IMG/VR virus record: IMGVR_UViG_3300009152_000182 | Location: 1 to 25,773 of that record | Direction: 5' to 3' (one strand) | DNA from: a virus | Length of the DNA: 25,773 nucleotides | In this document: piece by piece, positions 1 through 6,477 of the stretch | Layout: every line of letters starts with the position of its first letter | Position numbering within the stretch: position 1 is the stretch's first letter | Translations under genes and position numbers: made by a program | The notes under the pieces: model-generated | Seen by the model: only the letters and a program-made list of their open reading frames with translations | Told to the model about the DNA's origin: nothing | Database searches by the model: none

Positions 1-105
1 AAAATCGAGTCTATCGACGACTTCCTCAACCTGTTCCTCTGTTGTTTCCAACACGGCAGCGGCGACAAGGGCGGCGCAGCGTTCAAGTTCTTCCTGCGTC
101 ACCAT
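1..105 (-). CDS. Partial CDS, N-terminal 35 codons of an unknown acidic protein
   Basis: An open frame starts with ATG at 105-103 and runs off the left edge still in frame, so the C-terminus is missing. The visible peptide begins MVTQEELERC and continues with an Ala-rich helix and a Glu/Val-rich stretch ending in VDRLDF. It looks helical and acidic. The ATG lies one base after the TAA of the upstream coiled-coil gene, and a GAGG sequence about 9 nt upstream (inside the end of that gene) can serve as ribosome binding site, so the two genes should be translationally coupled. I do not recognise a family. Codon use is GC-rich like the upstream gene and unlike most of the window. Confidence 0.6.
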   Translation of the reverse strand, partial: MVTQEELERCAALVAAAVLETTEEQVEEVVDRLDF

Positions 106-106
106 C

Positions 107-499
107 TTACGCAACCTCAATAATGGTAACATCAGATGCCTTGCGAGCTGCACGCATACGCTCAGCAGCGAGTCTCTCTGCAAGTTTCTCGATGCGCTTA
201 TTACGCCGCAGCTCCCGCTGGTCCTCGAGAACAATCTTGCGCAGCTGCGCTTCGCGACGCTTTTCTTCGATCGCATTTTTCTTCTCGGTACGCACCGCAT
301 CGCGCAGATTGCGAATAACCGATCGCTTGAATCTGATCTTGAATCTGATGTCCTGGCGAATTATCTTCGCGTTAGCGATAGCACGCACCAACTCCCGTTT
401 GTGCGCAACGATATTCTGCTGGGACTCCCTCAGCGCTGAGCGATACGCTTTGAGCTCAGAGACTGCATCTTCGAGTGCCGTTACATTTCCGCTAGTCAT
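107..499 (-). CDS. Small basic coiled-coil protein of unknown function
   Basis: Predicted 130-residue protein, almost wholly helical and very rich in Arg, Lys and Glu, with heptad-like spacing from about residue 10 to 115. No enzymatic motif is visible. The frame is open up to an ATG at 520, but the ATG at 499 (MTSGNV) is preferred because GAGGAGA lies about 5 nt before it, while the earlier ATG has no such site. A promoter of the box-containing class lies just upstream (527-585), and the next gene follows after one base. The charged, extended helix would suit a nucleic-acid-binding, scaffolding or inhibitor-type phage protein, but this is only inference. A long plus-strand frame over the same bases is a shadow. 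I do not recognise the family. Confidence 0.6.
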   Translation of the reverse strand: MTSGNVTALEDAVSELKAYRSALRESQQNIVAHKRELVRAIANAKIIRQDIRFKIRFKRSVIRNLRDAVRTEKKNAIEEKRREAQLRKIVLEDQRELRRNKRIEKLAERLAAERMRAARKASDVTIIEVA

Positions 500-526
500 A
501 CATCTCTCCTCATTCATCATAGTATC

Positions 527-585
527 ATTATGCCTGAATACACGAAAAAGGCAATATTGAAAACTTTAATAAAATCAATGACTTA
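527..585 (-). promoter_or_regulatory. Sigma70-like promoter with upstream 13-bp box
   Basis: On the minus strand: TAAGTCATTGATT (585-573), 18 bp, TTGCCT (554-549), 16 bp, CATAAT (532-527). It sits about 30 bp before the start of the coiled-coil gene. Alone the hexamers are only moderate, but the same box occurs exactly 18 bp before the -35 hexamers of two stronger promoters (13987-14045 and 16271-16330), which makes the assignment more credible. Confidence 0.55.
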
Positions 586-588
586 CGC

Positions 589-633
589 AATGGGGTAATA
601 GAATGGGGTAATAGCCGAATAAATGGGGTAATA
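589..633. repeat. Three direct copies of AATGGGGTAATA
   Basis: The 12-mer AATGGGGTAATA occurs at 589-600, 602-613 and 622-633 (start-to-start distances 13 and 20 bp). The block lies between two copies of the 13-bp box (573-585 and 644-656), in the non-coding region 500-725. It could be a cluster of protein-binding sites or a small iteron set. The spacing is not one clear helical phase. Confidence 0.75.
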
Positions 634-643
634 ATACCAATTA

Positions 644-656
644 AATCAATAACTTA
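644..656 (-). promoter_or_regulatory. Extra copy of the 13-bp box without an obvious promoter
   Basis: TAAGTTATTGATT on the minus strand, identical to the copies at 14033-14045 and 16318-16330. The sequence 18 bp downstream reads CATTTA and no good -10 follows, so this copy is not paired with a recognisable sigma70 promoter. It lies between the hairpin at 661-687 and the AATGGGGTAATA repeats. Confidence 0.5.
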
Positions 657-660
657 GCAG

Positions 661-687
661 AGCCTCCCAGGACGTCCCAGGGAGGCT
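661..687. terminator. GC-rich hairpin after the HAD gene, possible terminator
   Basis: Perfect 8-bp stem AGCCTCCC (661-668) with GGGAGGCT (680-687) and an 11-nt loop, about 40 bp beyond the stop codon of the HAD nucleotidase. There is no T-run on either strand, so it may be a Rho-dependent or weak terminator or an RNA-stabilising stem rather than a classic intrinsic terminator. The remaining bases from 688 to 725 show only a weak AGGG/CCCT pairing. Confidence 0.45.
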
Positions 688-725
688 GCAAAGCGGTTTA
701 GGGATGACTCGCTACCCTGACCCTT

Positions 726-1220
726 CTACCAGTATGCGCTTTCGTAGAGGAAGCTGTGGAGAGTTTTGAGTGTGCTTTTCAAGTCTGTGTGGATTATACC
801 CAATCCACCAGATTTTACAAATGAGTCAATAATACTAGGCTTGTCGTCAATAAGCAGCCTAGATGGAGTTGCATACTTTGCTTTGTGTTCTTTTCCTGGG
901 ACAATATTGACTGGTGCGAAAATATTATTTTGTGTCAGCCAGTGTTTCTTTTGTCGCTCAACTTCTTTGTGATGAGTATTACCACCAGACGAAGAAAGTA
1001 TCTGATAATGAATTCCTGTATTATGCACAAACTCAAACAATTCCTTGCCACCAGGATACCAGGGAAGATCGCTGAAATGGTTTCCTTGAATAAATTTTGT
1101 CCAGTTTATTCCCCAAGCTTCGTCTCTAACTTTCTTTGGAGCAACTCCAAACAATTCAATGTACCGATGATCAAAGTCAGCCAACACACCATCCATATCC
1201 AAGTAAATCAAATTAATCAT
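726..1220 (-). CDS. HAD-superfamily 5'(3')-deoxyribonucleotidase-like phosphatase
   Basis: A 164-residue protein of the HAD superfamily resembling 5'-nucleotidase, deoxy (NT5C type). Motif I is DMDGVLADFD (nucleophile Asp8, acid Asp10), motif II is the Ser in the LSSS stretch, a conserved Lys lies in GKEHKAKY, and motif IV is LLIDDKP. Such enzymes remove phosphate from deoxynucleoside monophosphates and can adjust the dNTP pool. The frame is open further upstream, but the start MINLIYLD at 1220 gives the usual HAD N-terminus. It overlaps the dCMP deaminase gene by 8 nt (ATGATTAA), implying translational coupling. Third gene of the hsp20 - dCMP deaminase - HAD unit. The substrate is inferred from family and neighbours. 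Confidence 0.8.
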   Translation of the reverse strand: MINLIYLDMDGVLADFDHRYIELFGVAPKKVRDEAWGINWTKFIQGNHFSDLPWYPGGKELFEFVHNTGIHYQILSSSGGNTHHKEVERQKKHWLTQNNIFAPVNIVPGKEHKAKYATPSRLLIDDKPSIIDSFVKSGGLGIIHTDLKSTLKTLHSFLYESAYW

Positions 1221-1653
1221 GTTTAATAACTCCAATACCAGCTTTTTTGAGCAAATTGATTCCATCAGCAGATCTGTAATCTGCTTTATAATAAACCACA
1301 CTAATTCCGCTTTGTAGAATTAGTTTAGCGCACTCAACACAAGGCGAGTGTGTAATGAAAATAACAGCGCCATCAGTAGAATCTCCACTTCTAGCAACTT
1401 TGACGATTGCATTTGTTTCAGCATGAATAACCTCTTGCTTTGTAACTGTATATGCGTCTATAACTGTTCCAATTTGTTCTGGTACATATAACTCACAATC
1501 GTTATCAAATCCTGGTGGAGTTCCATTGTAGCCATAAGAGAGTATGCGGTGATCTTTTACAATCACCGCACCAACTTTAAGTCGGCGAGCGTGGGATAAC
1601 GCAGATACTCTCTCGGCTATATCAAAATACAATGATATAAATTTTTGTTTCAC
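1213..1653 (-). CDS. cd: Deoxycytidylate (dCMP) deaminase
   Basis: A 146-residue zinc-dependent deaminase that converts dCMP to dUMP, feeding dTMP synthesis. The zinc site is visible: HAE at residues 77-79 (His ligand and catalytic Glu79) and PCVEC at 104-108 (Cys105 and Cys108). The segment GYNGTPPGFDNDCE (41-54) is typical of the dCMP deaminase branch. The start codon is GTG at 1653, supported by AAGGA 6 nt upstream, inside the end of hsp20; only 2 nt separate the two genes. T4 encodes the same activity (gene cd). The enzyme favours thymidine rather than cytidine nucleotides, and together with dUTPase (4099-4632) it would channel both dCTP- and dUTP-derived nucleotides to dUMP. Confidence 0.93.
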   Translation of the reverse strand: MKQKFISLYFDIAERVSALSHARRLKVGAVIVKDHRILSYGYNGTPPGFDNDCELYVPEQIGTVIDAYTVTKQEVIHAETNAIVKVARSGDSTDGAVIFITHSPCVECAKLILQSGISVVYYKADYRSADGINLLKKAGIGVIKHD

Positions 1654-1655
1654 TA

Positions 1656-2123
1656 TTATTCCTTGGTCACCTTTGTAATTTCAATCTTACGCGGTTTCCT
1701 TTCTTCAGGAATTACATTCTCAATTCTCACAGAGAGAATACCATCTTTAAGAGTTGCTTCACGAACTACGATAGTATCAGCTAGAAGAAATGAACGCTGA
1801 AATGAACGTCCAGCAATACCCTTTACAAGATATTTGCGTTCATCTTTTTCTGCTTTCTTACCTGTAATTGTGAGCAGGTTTTCTGCGCTAGAGATTTCAA
1901 CCTCATCATCTGTAAAGCCAGCAATTGCAAGTTCAATTGTATAGTTGTATTCGTCAACTCGAATTACATTTACTGGCGGGAATGAAAGATTCCCTGAATT
2001 GATAATGTTATGTGCATGATCTAGCTTTTCAAAAACACGATCAAATCCAAGTGTTGAAGGTAGATAATTGTCGAGGAAAGATGTCGACCATGTAGGCGCA
2101 GTGATATTGCTTGATTTTGTCAT
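1656..2123 (-). CDS. Small heat-shock protein, Hsp20/alpha-crystallin (IbpA-like)
   Basis: A 155-residue small heat-shock protein, an ATP-independent holdase for unfolded proteins. The alpha-crystallin domain spans about residues 47-145: PPVNVIRVDEYNYTIELAIAG, a beta region with LLTITGKK, and the IbpA-type segment GIAGRSFQRSFLLAD. It ends with a Lys/Arg-rich tail and an I-x-I motif (IEI) that usually docks on neighbouring subunits. The frame is open to 2174, but the start MTKSSN at 2123 is chosen because AAGGAG lies 6-7 nt before it. First gene of its unit, behind a good promoter at 2183-2211. Hsp20 genes are common in T4-like phages of cyanobacteria and other aquatic hosts. Confidence 0.93.
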   Translation of the reverse strand: MTKSSNITAPTWSTSFLDNYLPSTLGFDRVFEKLDHAHNIINSGNLSFPPVNVIRVDEYNYTIELAIAGFTDDEVEISSAENLLTITGKKAEKDERKYLVKGIAGRSFQRSFLLADTIVVREATLKDGILSVRIENVIPEERKPRKIEITKVTKE

Positions 2124-2182
2124 TTTTGACTCCTTATTTAAGCAAGTACAACAACGTGAACCCCAAATGGGCATTCACATAC

Positions 2183-2211
2183 ATTATATAGGCAAAATTA
2201 TGAAAAATCAA
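2183..2211 (-). promoter_or_regulatory. Sigma70-type promoter for hsp20 - dCMP deaminase - HAD
   Basis: Minus strand TTGATT (2211-2206), 17 bp, TATAAT (2188-2183). The -10 is a perfect consensus and the spacer optimal. It lies in the short gap between the GT2 gene and hsp20, about 60 bp before the hsp20 start, so host RNA polymerase could read this unit early. Confidence 0.75.
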
Positions 2212-2220
2212 ATAAAAAAA

Positions 2221-2814
2221 TTAATTATGGATGTAAAATAATTTTTTCATATGCTTTATTGATCCATATTCCTTACAGTACATATCCCAATAATCTGCAG
2301 CGAATTGCCCATCAGCCCAATGCAATTCTTTTCTGAATGGTATTGTTTTTGCCATTTTAGTTCTAGTTGCAAAGGCGCCAATATCTAATCCTTCATATCT
2401 ATTACCAACTTTACGAAGCTGGGATTCTCCTGGAACATAACCGCCATAATTATGCAAACAATCACAATAAATGAAATTAGTTTTTTCGTCAACACAAGAA
2501 TTAAAAGCTTCTAAAAAACATGGAAGATAATAGTTATCATCTCCTGTCATAACTAGCCATTCTTCGGATGCATTCATCATACCATATATTCTTGGCGTAT
2601 GTCCCCAATCATTATGGGGACCACCGTCAAGAATTTTAAAAGATATTCTTGAATCACCATCAAAATAGTTAATTACTTTATCTAAGCCATTGTATGGTGC
2701 ATCAGCAACAACGCTTATTTTCCAATTATTTACAGTTTGACTATAAATTGAGTGAATCGTCATCATCAATTGATGTGGGCGATTATATGTTGGAATAACG
2801 AATTCAAAGTTCAT
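2221..2814 (-). CDS. Family 2 (GT-A) glycosyltransferase
   Basis: A 197-residue GT-A fold glycosyltransferase. The N-terminus FEFVIPTYNRPHQL is the typical nucleotide-sugar binding start of GT2 enzymes. TGDDNYYLPCF near residue 100 holds the DXD-like metal site, and the later HWADGQFAADYWDMY could contribute the acceptor side. At under 200 residues it is short for GT2, a single catalytic domain with no membrane segment. The start ATG at 2814 lies 2 nt after the epimerase TAA, with GGAAG upstream; a TTG at 2829 is possible but less likely. Gene pair with the epimerase, which may supply its UDP-sugar. The acceptor (phage DNA, virion protein or host glycan) cannot be read from sequence. Confidence 0.87.
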   Translation of the reverse strand: MNFEFVIPTYNRPHQLMMTIHSIYSQTVNNWKISVVADAPYNGLDKVINYFDGDSRISFKILDGGPHNDWGHTPRIYGMMNASEEWLVMTGDDNYYLPCFLEAFNSCVDEKTNFIYCDCLHNYGGYVPGESQLRKVGNRYEGLDIGAFATRTKMAKTIPFRKELHWADGQFAADYWDMYCKEYGSIKHMKKLFYIHN

Positions 2815-2816
2815 AA

Positions 2817-3803
2817 TTATATCTTCCAATAAGAATAAATATTTTTATCAACCTCATACTTATCCCAAACAAATCTATCTCTCATTGGCTGTTTTTTTGC
2901 CCATTCCCACATAGCAGTTAATCCTTCCTTCATGCTAGTCTTATCCTGATATCCAAGTATCTCAACAGACTTATCATAAGTTGGATGAGCAACTCTTACT
3001 TCAACGCGAGGTTCAAAATGAATAGTTTCTCCACCACCGATAACTTCTCTTAAAATATTATTAGCTTCTTTTATTGATACGCTTTTTGTTCCACCAAGAT
3101 TAATAATTTGTTTTGATGCCTTTTCGCTTATACCAGCCTTCCACAATGGCTCTAAACAGTCATCAATATAACTAAATGCTCTGACTTGTTCTCCGTCACC
3201 ATAAATACTCATTGGTTGTCCATTTAAATGCTGGTACATCCAAATACCCAAAACATTACGATATTTATCCCAAATATTTTGTTTTATTCCATAAACATTA
3301 TGTGGGCGAATAATACACCAATCTAATCCATGTTGATCACCAGCAATTTGAATATCTTGTTCGCAAGAAAATTTCGCAACGCCATATGGATCAATTGGCT
3401 TCTGCTGATGGCTTTCGTCAAATGGCGGTGTGCCGTCACCATAAACTGACATAGAAGATGTAAATACTAAACGCTTAACATCATAATTGATACAATAATT
3501 TACAATCTTAGCAGTTGCAACTAAATTATTTGTATAATTAAATTCTCTTATAAATGGAGAAAGACATTCAGCAGCGTATGCAGCAAAGTGGTATACATAA
3601 TCAATACCACCTTCAAAAACATGAGTAAGATCAGCAGTTGAAAGATCTAATTTATGAAACTCAACTTTTGGATTGACGTTTTCAATATATCCACCACTTA
3701 AATCATCAATTCCAATTACTTGAACATCAGGAATATTATCTATTAACCAGTCAGAAAATCTGGCTCCTATAAGTCCTGCTACACCAGTAACTAATATTCT
3801 CAT
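2817..3803 (-). CDS. NAD-dependent sugar-nucleotide epimerase/dehydratase (extended SDR, GalE-like)
   Basis: A 328-residue extended short-chain dehydrogenase. The Rossmann NAD site GVAGLIG is at residues 7-13, the acidic residue for NAD ribose follows in IGIDD, the catalytic TSSMSVYG is near 115-122, and the YGVAK pair Tyr140/Lys144 is intact. A late segment with SIYGDGEQVRAFSYIDD is typical of UDP-glucose 4-epimerase-like enzymes. It probably interconverts a UDP- or dTDP-hexose in the cytoplasm. AAGGAG precedes the ATG by about 8 nt. It is followed directly by the GT2 gene, and it lies at the end of the 44-62-regA-dut unit. The exact sugar cannot be assigned. Confidence 0.9.
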   Translation of the reverse strand: MRILVTGVAGLIGARFSDWLIDNIPDVQVIGIDDLSGGYIENVNPKVEFHKLDLSTADLTHVFEGGIDYVYHFAAYAAECLSPFIREFNYTNNLVATAKIVNYCINYDVKRLVFTSSMSVYGDGTPPFDESHQQKPIDPYGVAKFSCEQDIQIAGDQHGLDWCIIRPHNVYGIKQNIWDKYRNVLGIWMYQHLNGQPMSIYGDGEQVRAFSYIDDCLEPLWKAGISEKASKQIINLGGTKSVSIKEANNILREVIGGGETIHFEPRVEVRVAHPTYDKSVEILGYQDKTSMKEGLTAMWEWAKKQPMRDRFVWDKYEVDKNIYSYWKI

Positions 3804-3814
3804 TATTTTTCTCC

Positions 3815-4099
3815 TTAGTTAACAATTTCTATCTTTAATACCTGTTCTATAATACCATCAATAAGTTGTTCTGTTCTGTACTGATGCTTTGAATTGCGTA
3901 TAAGATATGGTTTCATCGTTTCAATGCATTGTTGAGTTGCAAACTTTAGTTCAGGATTTTCTCTTGTATAGAGAACCATAGTTCGTATGACTCTAGCAAA
4001 TTCAGCATTACTTTCGTTAGGCTCTCCGCAAAGTGTGTCTAGAAGAAATACTATCCACTCGACCCTTTTTGGTTTTGCGCCAGAAGTTTCATCATTCAT
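3815..4099 (-). CDS. Conserved-looking small protein of unknown function
   Basis: A 94-residue soluble protein, mostly helical, with no motif I recognise. It has a hydrophobic N-terminal helix (WIVFLLDTLCG), a central amphipathic stretch and a C-terminal helix ending in KIEIVN. The start codon shares one base with the dUTPase stop (TGATG), so it is most likely read by termination-reinitiation. It sits between dut and the sugar epimerase in one operon. It is a real gene by packing and frame, but I give no function. Confidence 0.65.
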   Translation of the reverse strand: MNDETSGAKPKRVEWIVFLLDTLCGEPNESNAEFARVIRTMVLYTRENPELKFATQQCIETMKPYLIRNSKHQYRTEQLIDGIIEQVLKIEIVN

Positions 4100-4632
4100 C
4101 AGAGTTTACCAGTTGAACCAAAACCACCATTACGATCAGACAGCTTTTCAGGTCTGTCTACCAATTCTTCAAGAATAAATCTTTCGTTTTTAACAATTTC
4201 AGCCTGAGCAATTCTTTCCTGATCAGTTACAGTATAAGGTAAATTAGAGATGTTTGTTAATATAACAAAAATTTCCTCTTGATAATCAACATCAACAATC
4301 CCTTGTGAATTACCTAAAACAATTCCGTGCTTTAGAGCCAAACTCGATCTTGCATGAAGGCGAATTGAATAACATCCCAAATAAGTCGAATCTTCAGGAC
4401 TCTGTTTAATTTTAAGAACAAGTCCAGTTGGAACAAGTACTCTTTCTTTTGGATAAATTACGAAACTTCGATCTTCACAAATTAGTCTATTAACTTCGAA
4501 ATTCAAACAATCATATGTCTTTAATGTTTTTTCTGTAGCACAATATCTAATGTCAAAACATGCTGACATTATTGTACCAAAAGAAGGAATAAGAACTCTC
4601 GGATTTAACCGATGAAAACCTAGATTCACCAT
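4099..4632 (-). CDS. dut: dUTP diphosphatase (dUTPase)
   Basis: A 177-residue trimeric-type dUTPase that hydrolyses dUTP to dUMP and pyrophosphate, keeping uracil out of DNA and supplying dUMP. All five motifs are present: SACFDI (23-28), HARSSLA (93-99), GIVDVDYQEE (111-120, with the catalytic Asp and the uracil-binding region), ERIAQAEIV (139-147) and the C-terminal lid RNGGFGSTG (167-175). It is slightly longer than bacterial dUTPases because of an insertion around residues 45-62. Start ATG at 4632 has TGAGG about 7 nt upstream. It follows regA closely, in the place where T4 carries DNA polymerase gene 43. Confidence 0.95.
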   Translation of the reverse strand: MVNLGFHRLNPRVLIPSFGTIMSACFDIRYCATEKTLKTYDCLNFEVNRLICEDRSFVIYPKERVLVPTGLVLKIKQSPEDSTYLGCYSIRLHARSSLALKHGIVLGNSQGIVDVDYQEEIFVILTNISNLPYTVTDQERIAQAEIVKNERFILEELVDRPEKLSDRNGGFGSTGKL

Positions 4633-4648
4633 AATATAACCTCACATG

Positions 4649-5062
4649 TTATTCAGTTTCAGATTCAACTTTTCTTTTCTTTCCAATGTTATATTTTGCA
4701 ACCAACTCCCAGTCAGCTTTATCCTTATGCGGTAGGATTTTGATTTGAGAAAGTGGTGCTACTGGTTCCTTGCTCTTATCAGCATCAACAAGCTTTACCA
4801 AACCCCATTCTGTGATGAGATTAGCAATAGTGTTTCTACGAGCAATGTCATTCTCAGAAATATTACTTGGTTTACCATCAAGAGCAAATAACTCTTTAAA
4901 GTGTACGATGTAATACTTGCCTTGCTTATGCAAAATGTGGCAAGACTGATAGAGAACATTTTGATTTTTTGCGGCAACGCCAATTCGCGTTAGAGTTTCG
5001 CGAACCTTCAAAAAGTCATTTTTTTCAGCCAACTCGACTTCTACTAAGTTTTCTAAGTTCAT
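4649..5062 (-). CDS. regA: RegA translational repressor
   Basis: Homologue of T4 RegA, the RNA-binding repressor that blocks ribosome access at start sites of early phage mRNAs, including those of 45, 44 and regA itself in T4. The match is recognisable over most of the length: NDFLKVRETLTRIGVA, VLYQSCHILHKQGKYYIVHFKE and a C-terminal DWELVAKYNIG, against the corresponding T4 segments. About 137 residues, a little longer than T4 RegA, with an N-terminal insertion and a Lys/Glu-rich tail. The ATG at 5062 is preferred (AAAGGTG upstream); a GTG at 5071 would give MIEMNL and cannot be ruled out. It follows gp62 after 1 nt, as in T4. Confidence 0.94.
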   Translation of the reverse strand: MNLENLVEVELAEKNDFLKVRETLTRIGVAAKNQNVLYQSCHILHKQGKYYIVHFKELFALDGKPSNISENDIARRNTIANLITEWGLVKLVDADKSKEPVAPLSQIKILPHKDKADWELVAKYNIGKKRKVESETE

Positions 5063-5063
5063 T

Positions 5064-5444
5064 TCAATCACCTTTATACGTTTTTTTTCTTATCTCATTA
5101 ATCTGTTCATCGTTTAGAATAGTAAGAACATCCATAGCTTTGGCTGTCGAATAACCATAATATTCTTTCACGACTTCTAGATCATCTGACATACTTTTCT
5201 TATGCCATTTCGCATAAGATCTTTTGTATGCTCTAAGTATATTTAGTAAAAAATGATACTGTAGTTTGCTGTCAAGTTGATGGTGCATGTTCATTTCATT
5301 AGCGCAATGAACATCACCTTTATTTTGCGATAGAGCTTTATTCACAATGAATGCATTATATTCCTTCTCATCCTGTGTAGTTAGCAAAACATCTTTCTTT
5401 GTAGAAAAGATACTTGGAAGAACTTCTTTAAACAGATCAGCCAT
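5064..5444 (-). CDS. 62: Clamp loader small subunit gp62
   Basis: Small (126-residue) homologue of T4 gp62, which joins the gp44 tetramer to load the sliding clamp. It is much shorter than T4 gp62 (187 residues) but resembles the compact gp62 of T4-like cyanophages: EYNAFIVNKALSQ, then CANEMNMHHQLDSKLQYHF, then a basic stretch with AKWHKK and a C-terminal LNDEQINEIRKK. The start codon shares one base with the gp44 stop (TAATG), coupling synthesis of the two subunits. Identification rests on these segments and on its strict position between 44 and regA. Confidence 0.88.
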   Translation of the reverse strand: MADLFKEVLPSIFSTKKDVLLTTQDEKEYNAFIVNKALSQNKGDVHCANEMNMHHQLDSKLQYHFLLNILRAYKRSYAKWHKKSMSDDLEVVKEYYGYSTAKAMDVLTILNDEQINEIRKKTYKGD

Positions 5445-6376
5445 TATACAAACCTACACTCACTCATGAGTTCAGTCATACAGGCAACCAGATTAATTTC
5501 CTGATCTGCAACGAATGCAGCCTGATACTGATACTTTGCAATAATGATAACTGCATTGGGTATGGTAGATTTATCTAGATTCTCGTATAATCCATCATAG
5601 ATCCTACGAAAGATGGTGTTATGATCAATGCTAGTTTGAGCAACCCATTTACGCATATCAGAAAAATTCTGATCTCTCAGCGAAGAAATAAGTTCATTGA
5701 TAGTGCTATCGCTTACGCTACTAAGTATACCAATATCAATTTTCCCAAGAGAAGAATAGCGTTGAAGTTCATTTAGAATTCTTCGATAATCAGGGAAATG
5801 CTTTTTTATCAATTCAGCTACAACTGGAGCGTCAAACTGAACTTCTTCCTGCTTTAGAATAGAAGTTGCACGCTTCATAAACTGCCCTGCCATCTTTGGC
5901 TTATCTTCTTTAGTCAGTCGAAACTCAACAACTGCACAGCGAGAATGTAGTGGTTCAATAATCCTTGCCTTATAATTACAAGTCATAATGAAAGTACAAT
6001 TATGCGCGAATTCTTCCATAGCATTACGCATAGCCGGCTGAGTTGAATTTGGATTCAGATAATCTGCTTCATCAATAATAATGACCTTCTTTGTTCCAGA
6101 GAAAGACATCGTAGAGGCATAGTTCTTAATCTTCATGCGGAATGTATCAATGCCAGATTCATCTGATCCATTGATAATTATATAATCACATCCAACTTCT
6201 TCACACAGTGCCTTGGCAATTGTAGTCTTTCCAACTCCTGCTGTACCGCAAAGCAGAAGATTTGGAATATCTTTCTTGTCGACATAGTTCTGAAAGACGT
6301 TCTTAAGATTATCAGGAAGAATACATTCCTGCACAGTCTTAGGTCGGTATTTTTCAACCCAAAGTGATTCACTCAT
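5444..6376 (-). CDS. 44: Clamp loader ATPase subunit gp44
   Basis: A 310-residue AAA+ ATPase of the replication factor C type that opens and loads clamp gp45 on primed DNA. Visible are the N-terminal WVEKYRPK signature, Walker A GTAGVGKTT (44-52), Walker B IIIDEAD (99-105) and the SRC arginine-finger motif (145-147). The C-terminal collar region is helical. Length matches T4 gp44 (319). The start MSESLW at 6376 is preferred over the in-frame ATG at 6388 because GGAGA lies about 6 nt upstream. It is the first gene after the structured element at 6392-6464, which may control how much transcript from the gp45 unit continues into the loader genes. Confidence 0.96.
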   Translation of the reverse strand: MSESLWVEKYRPKTVQECILPDNLKNVFQNYVDKKDIPNLLLCGTAGVGKTTIAKALCEEVGCDYIIINGSDESGIDTFRMKIKNYASTMSFSGTKKVIIIDEADYLNPNSTQPAMRNAMEEFAHNCTFIMTCNYKARIIEPLHSRCAVVEFRLTKEDKPKMAGQFMKRATSILKQEEVQFDAPVVAELIKKHFPDYRRILNELQRYSSLGKIDIGILSSVSDSTINELISSLRDQNFSDMRKWVAQTSIDHNTIFRRIYDGLYENLDKSTIPNAVIIIAKYQYQAAFVADQEINLVACMTELMSECRFV

Positions 6377-6391
6377 ACATATCTCCATAAT

Positions 6392-6464
6392 AAAAAAGGG
6401 GATGGGAGGGTGAGTCCTCAGTGAGCAGTCTGGCGAGTGTACTGACGCGCAATGCGCATCCCCT
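6392..6464 (-). terminator. Structured RNA / terminator-like element before gene 44
   Basis: On the minus-strand transcript an 8-bp closing stem AGGGGATG (6464-6457) with CATCCCCT (6404-6397) runs straight into a T-run (6397-6392). Inside are three smaller hairpins: GCGC/GCGC (6457-6447), CAGT/ACTG (6444-6426) and GAGG/CCTC (6419-6406). The outline is cloverleaf-like, but the tRNA conserved bases are missing. Position between dsbA and 44, immediately before the gene 44 ribosome binding site, suggests a terminator, attenuator or RNA-processing signal that sets clamp-loader expression. A small AAACT/AGTTT hairpin (6465-6479) overlaps the dsbA stop. Confidence 0.6.
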
Positions 6465-6477
6465 AAACTTATATAGT

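Noticed and set aside
42-560. Plus-strand frame of 172 codons
   Set aside because: It lies opposite the coiled-coil gene, has a low-complexity Arg/Ser composition, crosses the promoter and lacks a ribosome binding site. It is a shadow frame.
500-725. Attachment site or insertion-sequence remnant
   Set aside because: There are repeats, but no transposase or integrase frame, no terminal inverted repeats and no target duplication that I can see.
6392-6464. tRNA gene
   Set aside because: The cloverleaf outline lacks the T-loop GTTCRA, the D-loop GG and a 5-bp anticodon stem with a 7-base loop.
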